Below, piece by piece: positions 21,894 to 32,423 of a stretch of DNA of 64,000 nucleotides; position 1 is the first letter of the stretch; the number at the start of each line of letters is the position of its first letter. The notes beneath the pieces were generated by a model. It searched no databases, was not told where the DNA came from, and worked only from the letters and a program-made list of their open reading frames with translations. The position numbers and the translations under genes were made by a program. Source of the DNA: Portulaca oleracea (lineage: Eukaryota > Streptophyta > Magnoliopsida > Caryophyllales > Portulacaceae); contig CM055875.1 of the NCBI GenBank assembly GCA_029582165.1, positions 26,757,144 through 26,821,143 of the forward strand, in the 5' to 3' direction.

Positions 21894-22778
21894 TAGAGAT
21901 GGCAATAGGGCTGGGAATCCCCGAACCCGCTGGGGCCCACCTCGCTCTGGGGAAAAATCCCCACCCCCATTGAGGATGGGGACGGGGACGAATTTTCAAA
22001 ATCCGTTGGGGACGGGGCGGGGATGGGGACAAAATTTTCCCCATCCCCGTCCCCGTTTTCCCCGCCGAGGAAAATTCCCCGTCCCCGTCCCCGTCCCCAT
22101 CCCCGAATCCCCGTCTTCGATATTTTAAAATTACAAAATAACCTTTATTCTAATTCAATATATATATTAATAACAAGGATAAAGTAGTAATTTTCAAATT
22201 TTAAGTCAAAAACCCTAAACTAAACTCACTTCCCTCCTCCTCCATAATTCCATTCGCGGCTCGCTCCTCCCTTCTCTTACTCTTCGGCCTTCGCTGCTCC
22301 CTCCTCCCTTCTCCAATCTCTCTCTGCCTGCGTTCGTTGCTCAATGCTCCCTCCATGGCTCCTCTTTCCTCCCTTCTCCCTCCCTGCCGGCTGCCCCTGC
22401 TCACTGCTCAACTGGTCACTGCCCGGTTCCTACTGCTTAGTAGAGTCAGTACTCGTCCAACGCCGGCTACCGAGCTGAAGATCTGTTCCTTTTGTTTTTT
22501 TATTACACTTGTTGATGTATTATTGTTTGATTTTGATGTATTATTGCTTGAGCAAGTTAAATACGTTGTATTTTGAACATGTTAAAAATCGGGTCCGATT
22601 AAAATTTGGTTAGATTTTGGATAGCTTTAAAAAAAATCCCCATTGGGATGGGGAATCCGCAGGGATGGTGATGGGGCAAGAATCATTCCCCGAAACGGGG
22701 ATGGGGACGAGTTTTGGGAGCAAGGATGGGGACGGGGATATACTCCCCCGTCCCCGATCCGCCCCTTTGTCATCCCTA
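21894..22778. mobile_element. Non-autonomous hAT element with GC-rich palindromic ends
   Basis: An 885-bp element with TIRs TAGAGATGGCAA and TTGTCATCCCTA and a perfect 8-bp TSD GTTATGAA (21886-21893 and 22779-22786), the hAT hallmark. The subterminal regions are runs of GGGGA(T/C)GGGGA and the complementary TCCCCGTCCCC, a style widespread in plant hAT MITEs. The central 22200-22600 part is a CT-rich, leader-like sequence with no intact ORF of known function. Confidence 0.88.
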
Positions 22779-22948
22779 GTTATGAATCTAGGATTCAAAG
22801 GTAGACGTTCAAAGTTTTTATTAAAAAAAGTGAAAAAAGTAACATTCGTATATAGCTTAAAAAGAAAGGTGAGATGCTTGCTTTTGAGACCATAAGCCCC
22901 CCCCCCCCAAATGTTGGATCTAACCAATTTCACACACACACATATAAT

Positions 22949-22965
22949 AATAATTATAATAATAA

Positions 22966-23022
<57 letters not shown>
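22949..23022. repeat. (TAA)n microsatellite, left part
   Basis: A nearly pure TAA run. It continues at 25700-25758 and 26331-26385 after inserted elements, so these three runs were probably one locus before insertions split it. Confidence 0.85.
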
Positions 23023-23024
<2 letters not shown>

Positions 23025-25699
23025 TAGGACCCGGAAAAAGAGAGGTTTTAGGCCTTCTTTTTCGTTGCGCTACTTAAATTATGATTGGGAGTCGGCTAAG
23101 ATTGCTTAATTCTTAAATAAGGATATTTTTATTTTTCATAAAACGTTTCGATCTCTTAGGGATCTTATTCATGTCAAGTTACTTGAAATTACATCTATTT
23201 TAATAATGCACCAATACCAAACCATTCCTGGTGTAAACACAAATTTCGAGTGCAAAATAAATAAAAACAGGAAATTGAGAAACAAATTCATTTGTATTAA
23301 TATTCGAATGTATGCGGATACAATCTCTGTATTAAATACAATAAAATAATCCTCTGATTCGATCTCTTGAAATTTGGGTGAGTCGAGGGCGTAGACGTTT
23401 AATCTCAATCTCGAATGCAGGTCTAGCTGAAGAACTTTTGTAATAGTTCTTAAGCTGAAGATCTTGAGCGTTGATCCCCTTAGTGCTTGGTAGCTGGAGG
23501 CTGCTCAGAGTTTAACCGTATGAAGGTTGACTGTTGGTTGTAATTCTCCTGGTTCTTGTATGCGAGAGCTTGAGTACTTGATCTCGATCGATGAACCAGA
23601 CAAAGAAGATGATTGTAGTCTTTGATGTAAAGAACAGAAGTTGTTGAACTAGTCTACGTTGGCCCTTGGTGCTTGAGTTGGAGAGCGTCTGTAGTTCGAT
23701 CTTCTGAAGGCTTTGTAGGTCTCGTCGAAGAACTCTATAGCAGTTCTTGATTTTGACGCGGTAGAGGACTAGAGGCTTGGAGCTTTTGCTGACCTTGATC
23801 CTTGACACTTGGTAGCTGGAGGTTGCTTGCAGTTCGATCTTCTGAAGCCTCTTGAGTGCAAAATGCCCGGGGGGGGCTCAAAATGAAGGGGGATGACCCC
23901 TATTTATAGGCTCTGGAGTTAACCCCTAATTAATTATTCCTTTATTTTTATAAAGAAATAATTATGATTTTCTGAATCATCTCTGACACATGTCACAATG
24001 TTATTGACCATGATGTATTTCCATTTAAAATCTAATTAAATAGACTACCGTAATTAATTTGACACGTGGCGGGTGATAATTGACCAAATACCTATTATTT
24101 TATTTTTCAAATGTCATTTTTTTTTATTTGGTCGACAAAACTTTGCCTCCTACACCTGGATTTGGGTCAAGAAAGACATATGGGTCACCAGGCTGGTCTC
24201 AAGGCCATGGGGCCATGAGGAGGTCCAGGACTGAGCCCATTTGTCTTTGGCCCATAGAAAAGCTGCTAGAATCCGGTTATGGCCGTATGGCCTTGGTCGA
24301 ATTCTACTCCGATTTTCCTTGGGCTGGCCCATGAATGTGGATATTGGGGAGGTATTGGTTCTTTTTTAACTACTTCGACATAATTAACATGTAAGTTAAG
24401 GTAGAAGAAGAGCAGTCGCCAGATGATTTAAGGAAATCAACAAACCAAAAAAAAAAAAGAAAAGAAGAAAATAACTCCGTTTTATGAACCCTAATTTCGA
24501 GCCCGGGGGTAAGGTTATGAGTCTGAGAATTAAAGAATTCTCGGATTCGCCTGTTTAAAAACAGACTCTACTAAAATCGAACTTGAAATGAAAAGAGCGG
24601 GGAGAAGTTTAACAGATTTCACAATATTACATTCTGAACATACAAAGATGTAATGTATATTCACAAATTATACAAATGTGGTTGTGAGAATAAGATTACA
24701 TGACTATGAAACAAATGAACAAAGATGATCAAACCTCACTCGTTTTTCGATAACACCGGGGAGTATGACAACGAACTTGGACACCGCACTCCTTTAGGAA
24801 CCTTTGCGTATGAATGAAGCTTTTGAGAGGGAAAGAGAGATGATGGTGAGAAAGAATGATGATGATGAAAGAATGATGATGATGAAAGTTGATGGAAAGA
24901 ATGGTTGTGCATGTTTTTTTTATGAAAGTTGATGATTTTTGATGGAATGGGGGGTATTTATATGTGAGGGGGAATGTATGAGGATGGAAAGAGGAGGGGG
25001 CATGATCCAAAGATCATGCCCTTTGATCACTACCAAGGCCCTGCGCCTTTTGACTCTGCATGAGTCAAAGGCGCCGCCGAGGCGAGGATCATGGGATCCG
25101 ATGGAGGGAGCTTGGTGTGAAAATCCAAATCGGCGACCAAGGCCCCGCGGCCTATAGCAGATCTTCACGCGGATCGTTATCGTGGCAGGAGCATATTGGG
25201 TTTTATTTCCGCCAAGGCCCTGTGACCTACCTACACGATGTCTTCTTGGGCGAGTTTGCGCCTTGGGCCCACATATTTTCCAGCCTATGCCCCGCGACCA
25301 TGGTGAATTAGCCAAGGCCCCGTGACTTTGACAGTGCTCATGGGTCTGGTTTCTGAGCCTGGAAGCTGGTCAAGGCCGCTGGGCCTTGCTATCTGACAAG
25401 TCAAATTCCTTCATCCGGACTCCGATTGAGGCAATTCAAAAGGCGTTGGAAAGATTATGACGTGTATTTTATCCTCATTAAAAGAAATAGGGCCAATGAA
25501 ACTTGTGGAAAAAAATGGGAATCAAAAGGGTGAGTACTTGTATGTGAAAAGGGCGAAAAATGAAGGCTTTTGTGGTGGGTTGGCCTAGTGGCATTTGATT
25601 GAAGAAGGCCTAGTGGCTTTGCTTTCATTCTAACCTCTTTTCTTATTGCTCCCGATTTATTTTTGTACACTTTTCCCAGTACAAAACCCGATGTCTACA
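23023..25699 (-). mobile_element. Solo LTR inserted in a (TAA)n microsatellite
   Basis: Starts TGTAGGACCCGG and ends GATGTCTACA, flanked by AATAA on both sides (uninformative within TAA repeats). It shares the landmark CCCGGGGGTAAGGTTA (about 24501) with the LTRs at 13951 and 38797. A minus-strand TATA-like ATATAAATACCCCC lies at about 24950. It is 2,677 bp long only because a second solo LTR (23232-24154) is nested in it; without that it is about 1.75 kb, like its relatives. GCG(G/A)CCTA words recur at the right. Confidence 0.82.
23232..24154 (-). mobile_element. Second-level solo LTR nested in the LTR at 23023-25699
   Basis: A 923-bp unit TGTAAACACAAATT...GCCTCCTACA with perfect TSD CCTGG (23227-23231 and 24155-24159). 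The related LTR at 13951 has a single, uninterrupted CCTGG at the same place (CAAACCTGGGCCAAAG), so the empty site can be read in this window. On the minus strand a U3 with a G-box-containing GCCACGTGTC (about 24060-24069) precedes a TATA box CTATAAATAGGGG near 23907-23919. The family is unidentified. Confidence 0.85.

Positions 25700-25758
<59 letters not shown>
25700..25758. repeat. (TAA)n microsatellite, middle part
   Basis: A TAA run between the solo LTR (ends 25699) and the MITE that begins at 25759. Confidence 0.85.
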
Positions 25759-26324
25759 GGATTTTTGGACCCTAATATGCTGAACTTTTAGACTATTGGA
25801 CAATAATGCACTGAACTTTGACCTTGAACAATAATGCACTAAACTTTGAGAGGCGTTGAACAACAATGCACCCAAAACAATTTCAAGTTTTCAACGATTA
25901 CTGACTTGGTGACGATCTTACATGCTATACCAAGAAGATGAATAGGTTAAATAATATTTAAATTTATGACATATCAACTAATCTACACAAGCAAAGAAGA
26001 TTTTATACAACTACAACAACAATCTCTCAACGGAAACACGTTTAAACAAATGTGATTTTATGTTTTTGTTTACTCTTTTCAAAGTTGATTCTCTTCGTTT
26101 ATATATGGATTAGTTGACATGTCATAAATTTAAATATTTTTTAACCAATTCATCTCCTCCACCTGCTATGTAGGATTACAACAAAGTTGGCCACTGCCGA
26201 AATCGTTCTGAGTGCATTATTGTTAGACACCCCCCAAAGTACAATGTATTATTGTCCAAGGTCAAAGTTCAGTGTATTATTGTCAAATACCCCAAAAGTT
26301 CAATATATTAGCATCCAAAAACCC
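25759..26324. mobile_element. MULE-like MITE in the (TAA)n microsatellite
   Basis: A 566-bp element with about 100-bp imperfect TIRs. The left arm starts GGATTTTTGGACCCTAATAT and the right arm, reversed, starts GGGTTTTTGGATGCTAATAT. ACAATAATGCACTGAACTTTG-type words occur in both arms. The 9-bp flanks TAATAATAA and TAATAGTGA agree at 7 of 9 positions, compatible with a Mutator-type 9-bp TSD but biased by the repeat. Confidence 0.65.
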
Positions 26325-26330
26325 TAATAG

Positions 26331-26332
26331 TG

Positions 26333-26385
<53 letters not shown>
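26331..26385. repeat. (TAA)n microsatellite, right part
   Basis: A continuation of the TAA run to the right of the MITE. Confidence 0.85.
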
Positions 26386-26386
<1 letters not shown>

Positions 26387-27246
26387 TAGGTTTGTGATAC
26401 TCCTCATTTCTTCTTGTAGGTTGCCAAATTCCACACAACCATACTTTTTTCCTGTAGCTCTACTTCTTGAAGTAGGTACATATGTGCTTCATACTCTCCC
26501 CGCCTTTCTAAAGACACTTTTGCAGCCATATTTGTCAATGGAGGGGGTAAATTATCAACAAAACACAGAGAAATGTGTGTTTTTGCCATCCTTCCCACCG
26601 TTCTTATTCTTCTTGTTATCATCTCCTTTATGCTATTCCATGCCAACTGCACTTATTTGTATGTTGCAAATGAATAAAGTAATTGTATCATGAAATGTTC
26701 ATAGTTTCATTTTATTTTCGTAAGCTATATCTAAATAAACAATAATCAATGAGACACAATAAGTAGTACATAACTTGAATACTTGAGGCATCTAAAGTAA
26801 TACATGAAAAATCTCTCAACAATCACGATGTCAAAGCTATTTAGAAGTATTTCTATAGAACACCTAAAGATATCGTCAGAATTTTCTATTGCCATTATCA
26901 TATATATAAAGCTCATAAAAATTTGCCATACAAAACCAATCATTTATAGGACAAAGTTTAATTACAGGCCCATCATTTGATTAATTACCAAAAGATAATT
27001 ACAATTACAAAATTTCTACAATAACCACTACAATAGAGATGAACATGATGCTTTACTTCATGAGGTTCATCCTTTGATAATGAGATCACTAGTTGGATTA
27101 GGGTTCATACATTCCCCATGATATCAAGCCATCATTTTTGTATGCATTGGCAGCTGTGTCCCAAGCTCAATCGAAGAATTTCATGGTTGCACAAACGCCT
27201 TGGAAACAAAAATTCAGTTTGAGGAAAGTTTACCAAAGGTATCAAT
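26387..27246. other. 3' flank of the kinase gene
   Basis: Probably includes the 3' UTR of the minus-strand kinase (nearest 27246). Short frames on both strands at 26394-26693 have no recognisable motif. No repeat boundary seen. Confidence 0.35.
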
Positions 27247-28699
27247 TCACGTATCTATAGCAGCAAAGGCGACCTGTCTATGACGTAATAGTTCATTCAA
27301 GTGCCTTGTTGAATTGTATTCTTTGGCATCAAATAACTCTTCAGAGTAGGTCCTCTTCATAGGTCGTGAGCGATTGTCTTTTGTGTTATATGGACAATAC
27401 CCATCACCTCTCAGCATAACTATGGCCTGCATTGGGCAATTTTTCTACTTGTAAGGATCAAGTTGCTCGCTAGGAAGAGAAATAATTGATTGAGGAAAAT
27501 AAATAAATAAATAAATAAATAAATTTGTGGCTCTATGGAATCAATATCTCTCAATGTAGTTATGGATGTGGTAAGACATCCTACATATAGATCTCCCGAG
27601 AATTTTGTTGGTGCTACCATATAAACTTTGTAGTCTAACCATGATAAGACCCTAATCTAATGATGTATTCATCATGCTAACGGCTAACCAAATGCATATA
27701 TAATATCTTCAAATGAAGTTATAACCTATCAGAGAATGAGTCCAAATCCAGTCTCCAAAATCCTGCCACCCATCGAGTTATGGAGCAGTTTGATGCACCA
27801 GTCTTTCTCCTAAATTTTACAACTTTGAGAGACCAGTTCCAATTGACCCAAGATTTAAATTTTATTTGCAAAGTATTACTGCATTGAAAAGAACTATACG
27901 AGGGATATGTGGCTTCAGTTTATTGCAGTCTAAGATAGAAAAAATGATTATTTTTCGACTATCCAAATTATGAACAATCTAGAAGAGAATGAGTGCTATC
28001 AATGTATCTAGATGATTCAAAGAATTGGTGGGAGACATTATCCTATAGTTAGTGATTACTTGCCTCATGCATCCGGGGACGCTGAACTGGAATTTGTTGT
28101 GTACACAATGCAGCAGTCTTGACCACATTTTCTAGTTGCTCTTCATCATAATTACTACCAAGAGTAGGATCAACAAGCTGTTTGAGCTCATGCTGATCCA
28201 ACAACGGTTTAGCCTAAGGAGATGGGTGGTTGTCATATTGAAGGAAATCAATCAACAAGTTATGGTATGAAGTATAACAATAAGGTATACATTTCAATAA
28301 AGGAAGGAAACAAACCCATAGAAGAAGACTTCGCTCTCTATCCAAAGCTAGACGCCCCGTTACTAGCTCCAAAAGCAAAACCCCGAAAGAAAATACATCG
28401 GTTTTCTCATCTACTATACCATCCATGAAGTACTCAGGAGCAAAATAACTGTTACTCAAACAAATTAATGCAAAAATCAGAAGATACTTAAATTAATGTA
28501 ACTAATTTCTAAGACACATACCCAAAAGTGCCTTCAAACTTGGATATAGTACAATGACTGCACTGTCTTGGCAACCACTTTGCAAGTCCAAAGTCACATA
28601 TCTGAGGAAAGAACCCGCAGATAAAGCTCGGCCCATTTCCAAAACAATGGTGATTGAAGGTAAGGATTAATTACAATCATTTACCAGCCTTGAAATTTG

Positions 28700-28731
<32 letters not shown>

Positions 28732-30306
28732 ATATACCTGGGGCTCATAGTTTTCTGTAAGTAATATGTTATCAGCTTTAATGTCTCTATGAATGATTCG
28801 CCTTTGACAATGCTCATGAAGATACAACAGGCCATCTGCAGTCCCAAGTGCAATTCTGTACCTAGTACCCCAGTCTAATGCTTTTTCTTTTGAACCTGCC
28901 ATATCAATTGTCCAAGGAAAAATGTGTAAAGCCCAAAGAAATCCAGAATCATATAAAGTGCATTTTGGAGAAAACCAAAGAATTTAATTTCAAACATACC
29001 ATAAAAAGATGCTAGACTTCCATGAGAGGATAATTGCAAAACAATGTGCAATCCTCCTTCACATCCATATCCAATAAGCTTAGCAGTGTTAGGATGATCC
29101 ACATGGACCATAATCCCAAGTTCGGTGAGAAAACTGTTAACTTTTTCTTCATGTGTTCCTCTAGTGAGCCGCTTAACTGCCACTAATTGGCCCCCTTTCA
29201 AGACTCCCTTATAGACTTCAGCTGCACCCCCACTTCCTATCAACTTCTCTGCACATTAATCACATTAAATAATTGATTATTCACTATCAATAGTAAGAAA
29301 AGTCTTGGCCTAAATTCGAGGCAAGGACAATAAAAACTAACCTGTACTGAAATGATTGGTTGCCTTTTGAAGTTCAGATAAAGAAAAGATCTTCCAAGAC
29401 TTCATTTTACGTAGATTGTCACCAAAATGGGGGGATGGCAAATGATGTCTCCCATGTCTTCCTACTCTGATCGATAACTTGTGTACGTTGGGGATTGTAG
29501 TAAAGCATTTAACAGACTTCTTTTTCCATAACTTGAAAACCTTTTTCCATCGCGAGAGTGGTTTTGTGGGAATACAAGAAGTATGGGCAGGTGGTGACAC
29601 CGGAGTTGATTCCTCTGCGGACTTCTTTTCTAACTCTATGTCTTTCCTACATGCCTCTATCACCCCTTTCGGAGATTCCTCGTAATGTGTCTCCTTATCT
29701 TTGTCGCATAGCCTCAAGTCTGTAATTGCGAACCGATTATGAATTTATAGTGCACAATATACATTATATGTGAATTTCGAGGAGGAACGATGGAAATACA
29801 GTACCTTGTGCTGAGGCAGAAAGCAAGGAGCCTAAGGTCTTAGATCTAATAGGAACTTGTCCCGAGAAAGGTTTTGCATCAGCCTCGCCAACCATGCTAC
29901 AAATTCAGATAACACATGATCATAAAGAAGAGTGACCAAAGAAAAATTAGTAGGAAATCGTAGACTTTTCTAACCTCAAAGGAGGGAGTAGCTAATAAAA
30001 AACATCATAACGAGTTCAACAATATGGAGTTTGGAAAAACAATTTGCTCAAAATTCACTCAACAACCTTGTTGAATGCATTCTAGCACACATGGTCCAAA
30101 TATATACCGTCTTACATTTCGTGTATATTACAAAAGGCTATTTTGGGTACAATCAATTCATTCAATCTTGCTATGCCAATCATTTTTATTTCTCAAACTT
30201 ATGGTTTTTTACTTTTTAGAGATAATTCATCAAACAATTATTACCACAATGAATTGATAAAAAACATGATATATTGTGCTTCTAGAACTATGTAATATTG
30301 CAATAG

Positions 30307-30347
<41 letters not shown>

Positions 30348-30759
30348 TAGTGAATTGGATAAATATTGTGAGACCCATTTGTATATTCTATCGAAAATTC
30401 AAGAATGTAGAGAACAATCATTTCAAACACCAATCTATTTCAAAAAAATAAATGAAAAAACTCAAAGTTCCTAAGCCGTTAAATATCATATGCAAACCCC
30501 TCCCCCCTCCCAACATATAAGCATACAACAAAGAAAAGAAAAAAAAAAGCACAAACAAAAAAAATGAAATTTAATAAGATGTAGTACAATAGAAAGATCC
30601 AATCTATATAATTCAAAATGACTTAAATAACATTACAATGAACTCCAATCACAAATGTCAAGAAAATCTTCCACATGAATTTGAAGATTAGTAAAAATGT
30701 TTATCAAGAAAAACTAAAAATAATAAATACCTGGGTGGATTAACTTGAGAATCCACCAT
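27247..30759 (-). CDS. Receptor-like cytoplasmic kinase, subfamily VI
   Basis: Nine coding exons: 30759-30731, 29896-29805, 29719-29342, 29248-29000, 28895-28738, 28601-28522, 28448-28316, 28213-28064 and 27426-27247; all frames join to 482 aa. The last intron has a GC donor (GAG|GCAAGT at 28063) and a CAG acceptor. Residues 1-150 are a basic, Ser-rich variable region; then come [14 protein letters not shown], the glycine loop GSGGAAEV (171-178), the catalytic lysine in VAVKRL (192), HRDIKADN (285-292), DFG (305-307), APE (332-334) and the C-terminal [20 protein letters not shown]. There is no signal peptide or membrane segment. The loop, HGSLASF, EGTFGYF and YSEELxDAxEYNST are typical of plant RLCK-VI kinases, several of which bind ROP GTPases. 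The site motifs are intact, so an active Ser/Thr kinase is expected. The substrate is unknown. Confidence 0.92.
28699..28736. repeat. (TA)n tract at a kinase splice donor
   Basis: A TA repeat fills the intron between exons 5 and 6 and touches the donor (CAG|GTATAT at 28737). It is short compared with the TA tracts after 42 kb. Confidence 0.8.
30307..30347. repeat. (TTTC)n microsatellite in kinase intron 1
   Basis: About ten TTTC units. The intron extends from 30730 to 29897. Confidence 0.85.
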
Positions 30760-31315
30760 TGAGAGAGCGAGGAGATGAGACGTGAAAGAAGACAAAGGGA
30801 GAGAGGGAAACCAGAAAAGGTATTTGTGGTTTGATGATTATTGATTCATTATAATACAATTAGTTATTTGAAACAAGAATCCTACATTTTCCCCAAACAT
30901 TTTTTTCTTTAACCCCCTAAACTCGCTCGATTCTTAATACTTGCGATAATGGAACAAACTAATCTATAGCCAATTATGGATTGTTTGTGCTTATAATTTT
31001 AAAAAATGCACTATCCTTCTAAAATTATAATTCAGAAGTAAACTATGGCCATTGATTTTTAGACTATTGAAATCAAGGTGTGTTCTTTTCGAGAGTAAAT
31101 TTATATTTATCAATCTTTTCTAATTTATTTGACCTTATCAATTAGTTTTTATGTTTCAAAAATTATTTCCTTTTTGGTAATTATTTAAATTTAACAAAAT
31201 TTAATAATAGTCAATACTAAGATTTCTATAAAGTAATACAAATATATCAAAGTATACAAAATATGCTTAAAAAAGTGCTGAAAATAATAAAAATAAATAA
31301 ATAAAAATAAATAAT

Positions 31316-31346
<31 letters not shown>

Positions 31347-31558
31347 AAATAGACAAAAAAATAACATTAAAAATAGTATACAAATAAATAAATGGTCAAA
31401 AATAGTTAAATAGTTAAATTATATATAAGATTAAAAACAAAAATAAATGAAAAATGTAAGCTTATAAAATTCAAAAATTTTGAAAGTAAAATAGTTAAAA
31501 TAGAAAAATACAAATTTGTTTTTAAAACATTAAAATATAATGCATAAAATATAAAAAA
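30760..31558 (-). promoter_or_regulatory. Kinase 5' UTR/promoter, then AT-rich spacer
   Basis: The first 70 bp upstream of the kinase start are CT-rich on the coding strand, like a plant leader. The remainder (to 31558) is very AT-rich, with ATAAATAAATA-type tracts at 31290-31350. No TATA box can be chosen with confidence, and no gene is seen. Confidence 0.4.
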
Positions 31559-32423
31559 TGCTATGAAATGATAAATATATAAACACAATATAGTGAGAAT
31601 AATAAAAAAGAACAATAGAGACGATAGAGATTGAGAGAAGAGAATATGATGGTTTTATTTATAACCCACAAGGGAGTAAATTACATTTACCCTACCTAGC
31701 ATTTGTGGTAATAATTTTTGCACACCCGACATTTGTGAAATAATTTTCACCTTACCTGACATTAAGTGCTTATAAATTTAAACCCCTTAAGATATTTTAT
31801 AATTGATTTTTGTTGGATTTTCCGTCATAATATTAAAAAGATTAATATGAATTGACTTTTTTTTTTATCTTTGATATTAATTCATATGACTTTCAATTAA
31901 ATATGAATCATTTTTACCCTTAATATTAATTTGTATGACACTAACAGGGGAGTGTTGAAGAAGAGGAGTGTGAGAGGAATCGACTGTTGTTGTTTTCTAT
32001 TTGGAGTTTCGACACACTTTTTCCATACAAAACGATGAAAGTGTCATTTAAGTAATTTCCTTATTAATATTATGGGCAACATGGTACATTCACATAGTCA
32101 TATATGGGCATTATTGTATTTTCTCATTTTAAATGAGAAGTAACCAGATTTTGCAACTAAAAATCACTTCACTTAATGTCAGGTAAGGTGAAAATTATTT
32201 CACAAATATCGAGTGTGTAAAAAATATTACAACAAATGACAGGTAGAGTAAATGTAATTTACTCGCCCACAAGGGGTATTTGTGCTAGGTACATAGTAAG
32301 AGTTCTACACAGTATAAACTTCATGAAAACATAATCCTCCCATATTATATCGTCCTAATATATAAAGATACCCAATAGATATCTGATTGGTATATGGACA
32401 TTCACACATATTATTCCATAACA
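31559..32423 (-). repeat. 3' LTR of the copia-type element (with MITE inside)
   Basis: Aligns with 40852-41117 from TGCTATGAAATGATAAATAT through TATTCCATAACA. Removing the MITE and one 9-bp TSD leaves 264 bp, against 266 bp in the partner. Differences at many positions indicate an old insertion. Confidence 0.88.
31674..32265. mobile_element. MULE-type MITE in the copia LTR
   Basis: A 592-bp element with about 90-bp TIRs (GAGTAAATTACATTTACC... and ...GTAATTTACTC) and a perfect 9-bp TSD CCCACAAGG (31665-31673 and 32266-32274). The 9-bp duplication and TIR type fit Mutator-like MITEs. The partner LTR at 40852 shows the equivalent empty site. Confidence 0.88.

Noticed and set aside
22874..23077. 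A poly-Asn frame
   Set aside because: It is the (TAA)n microsatellite in translation.
26394..26693. A 99-codon plus-strand frame and an antisense 82-codon frame
   Set aside because: No recognisable motif, no splice or neighbour support. It may be chance or old debris.
28222..28428. A plus-strand frame within the kinase gene (and 29479-29685)
   Set aside because: They are antisense shadows of conserved kinase exons.
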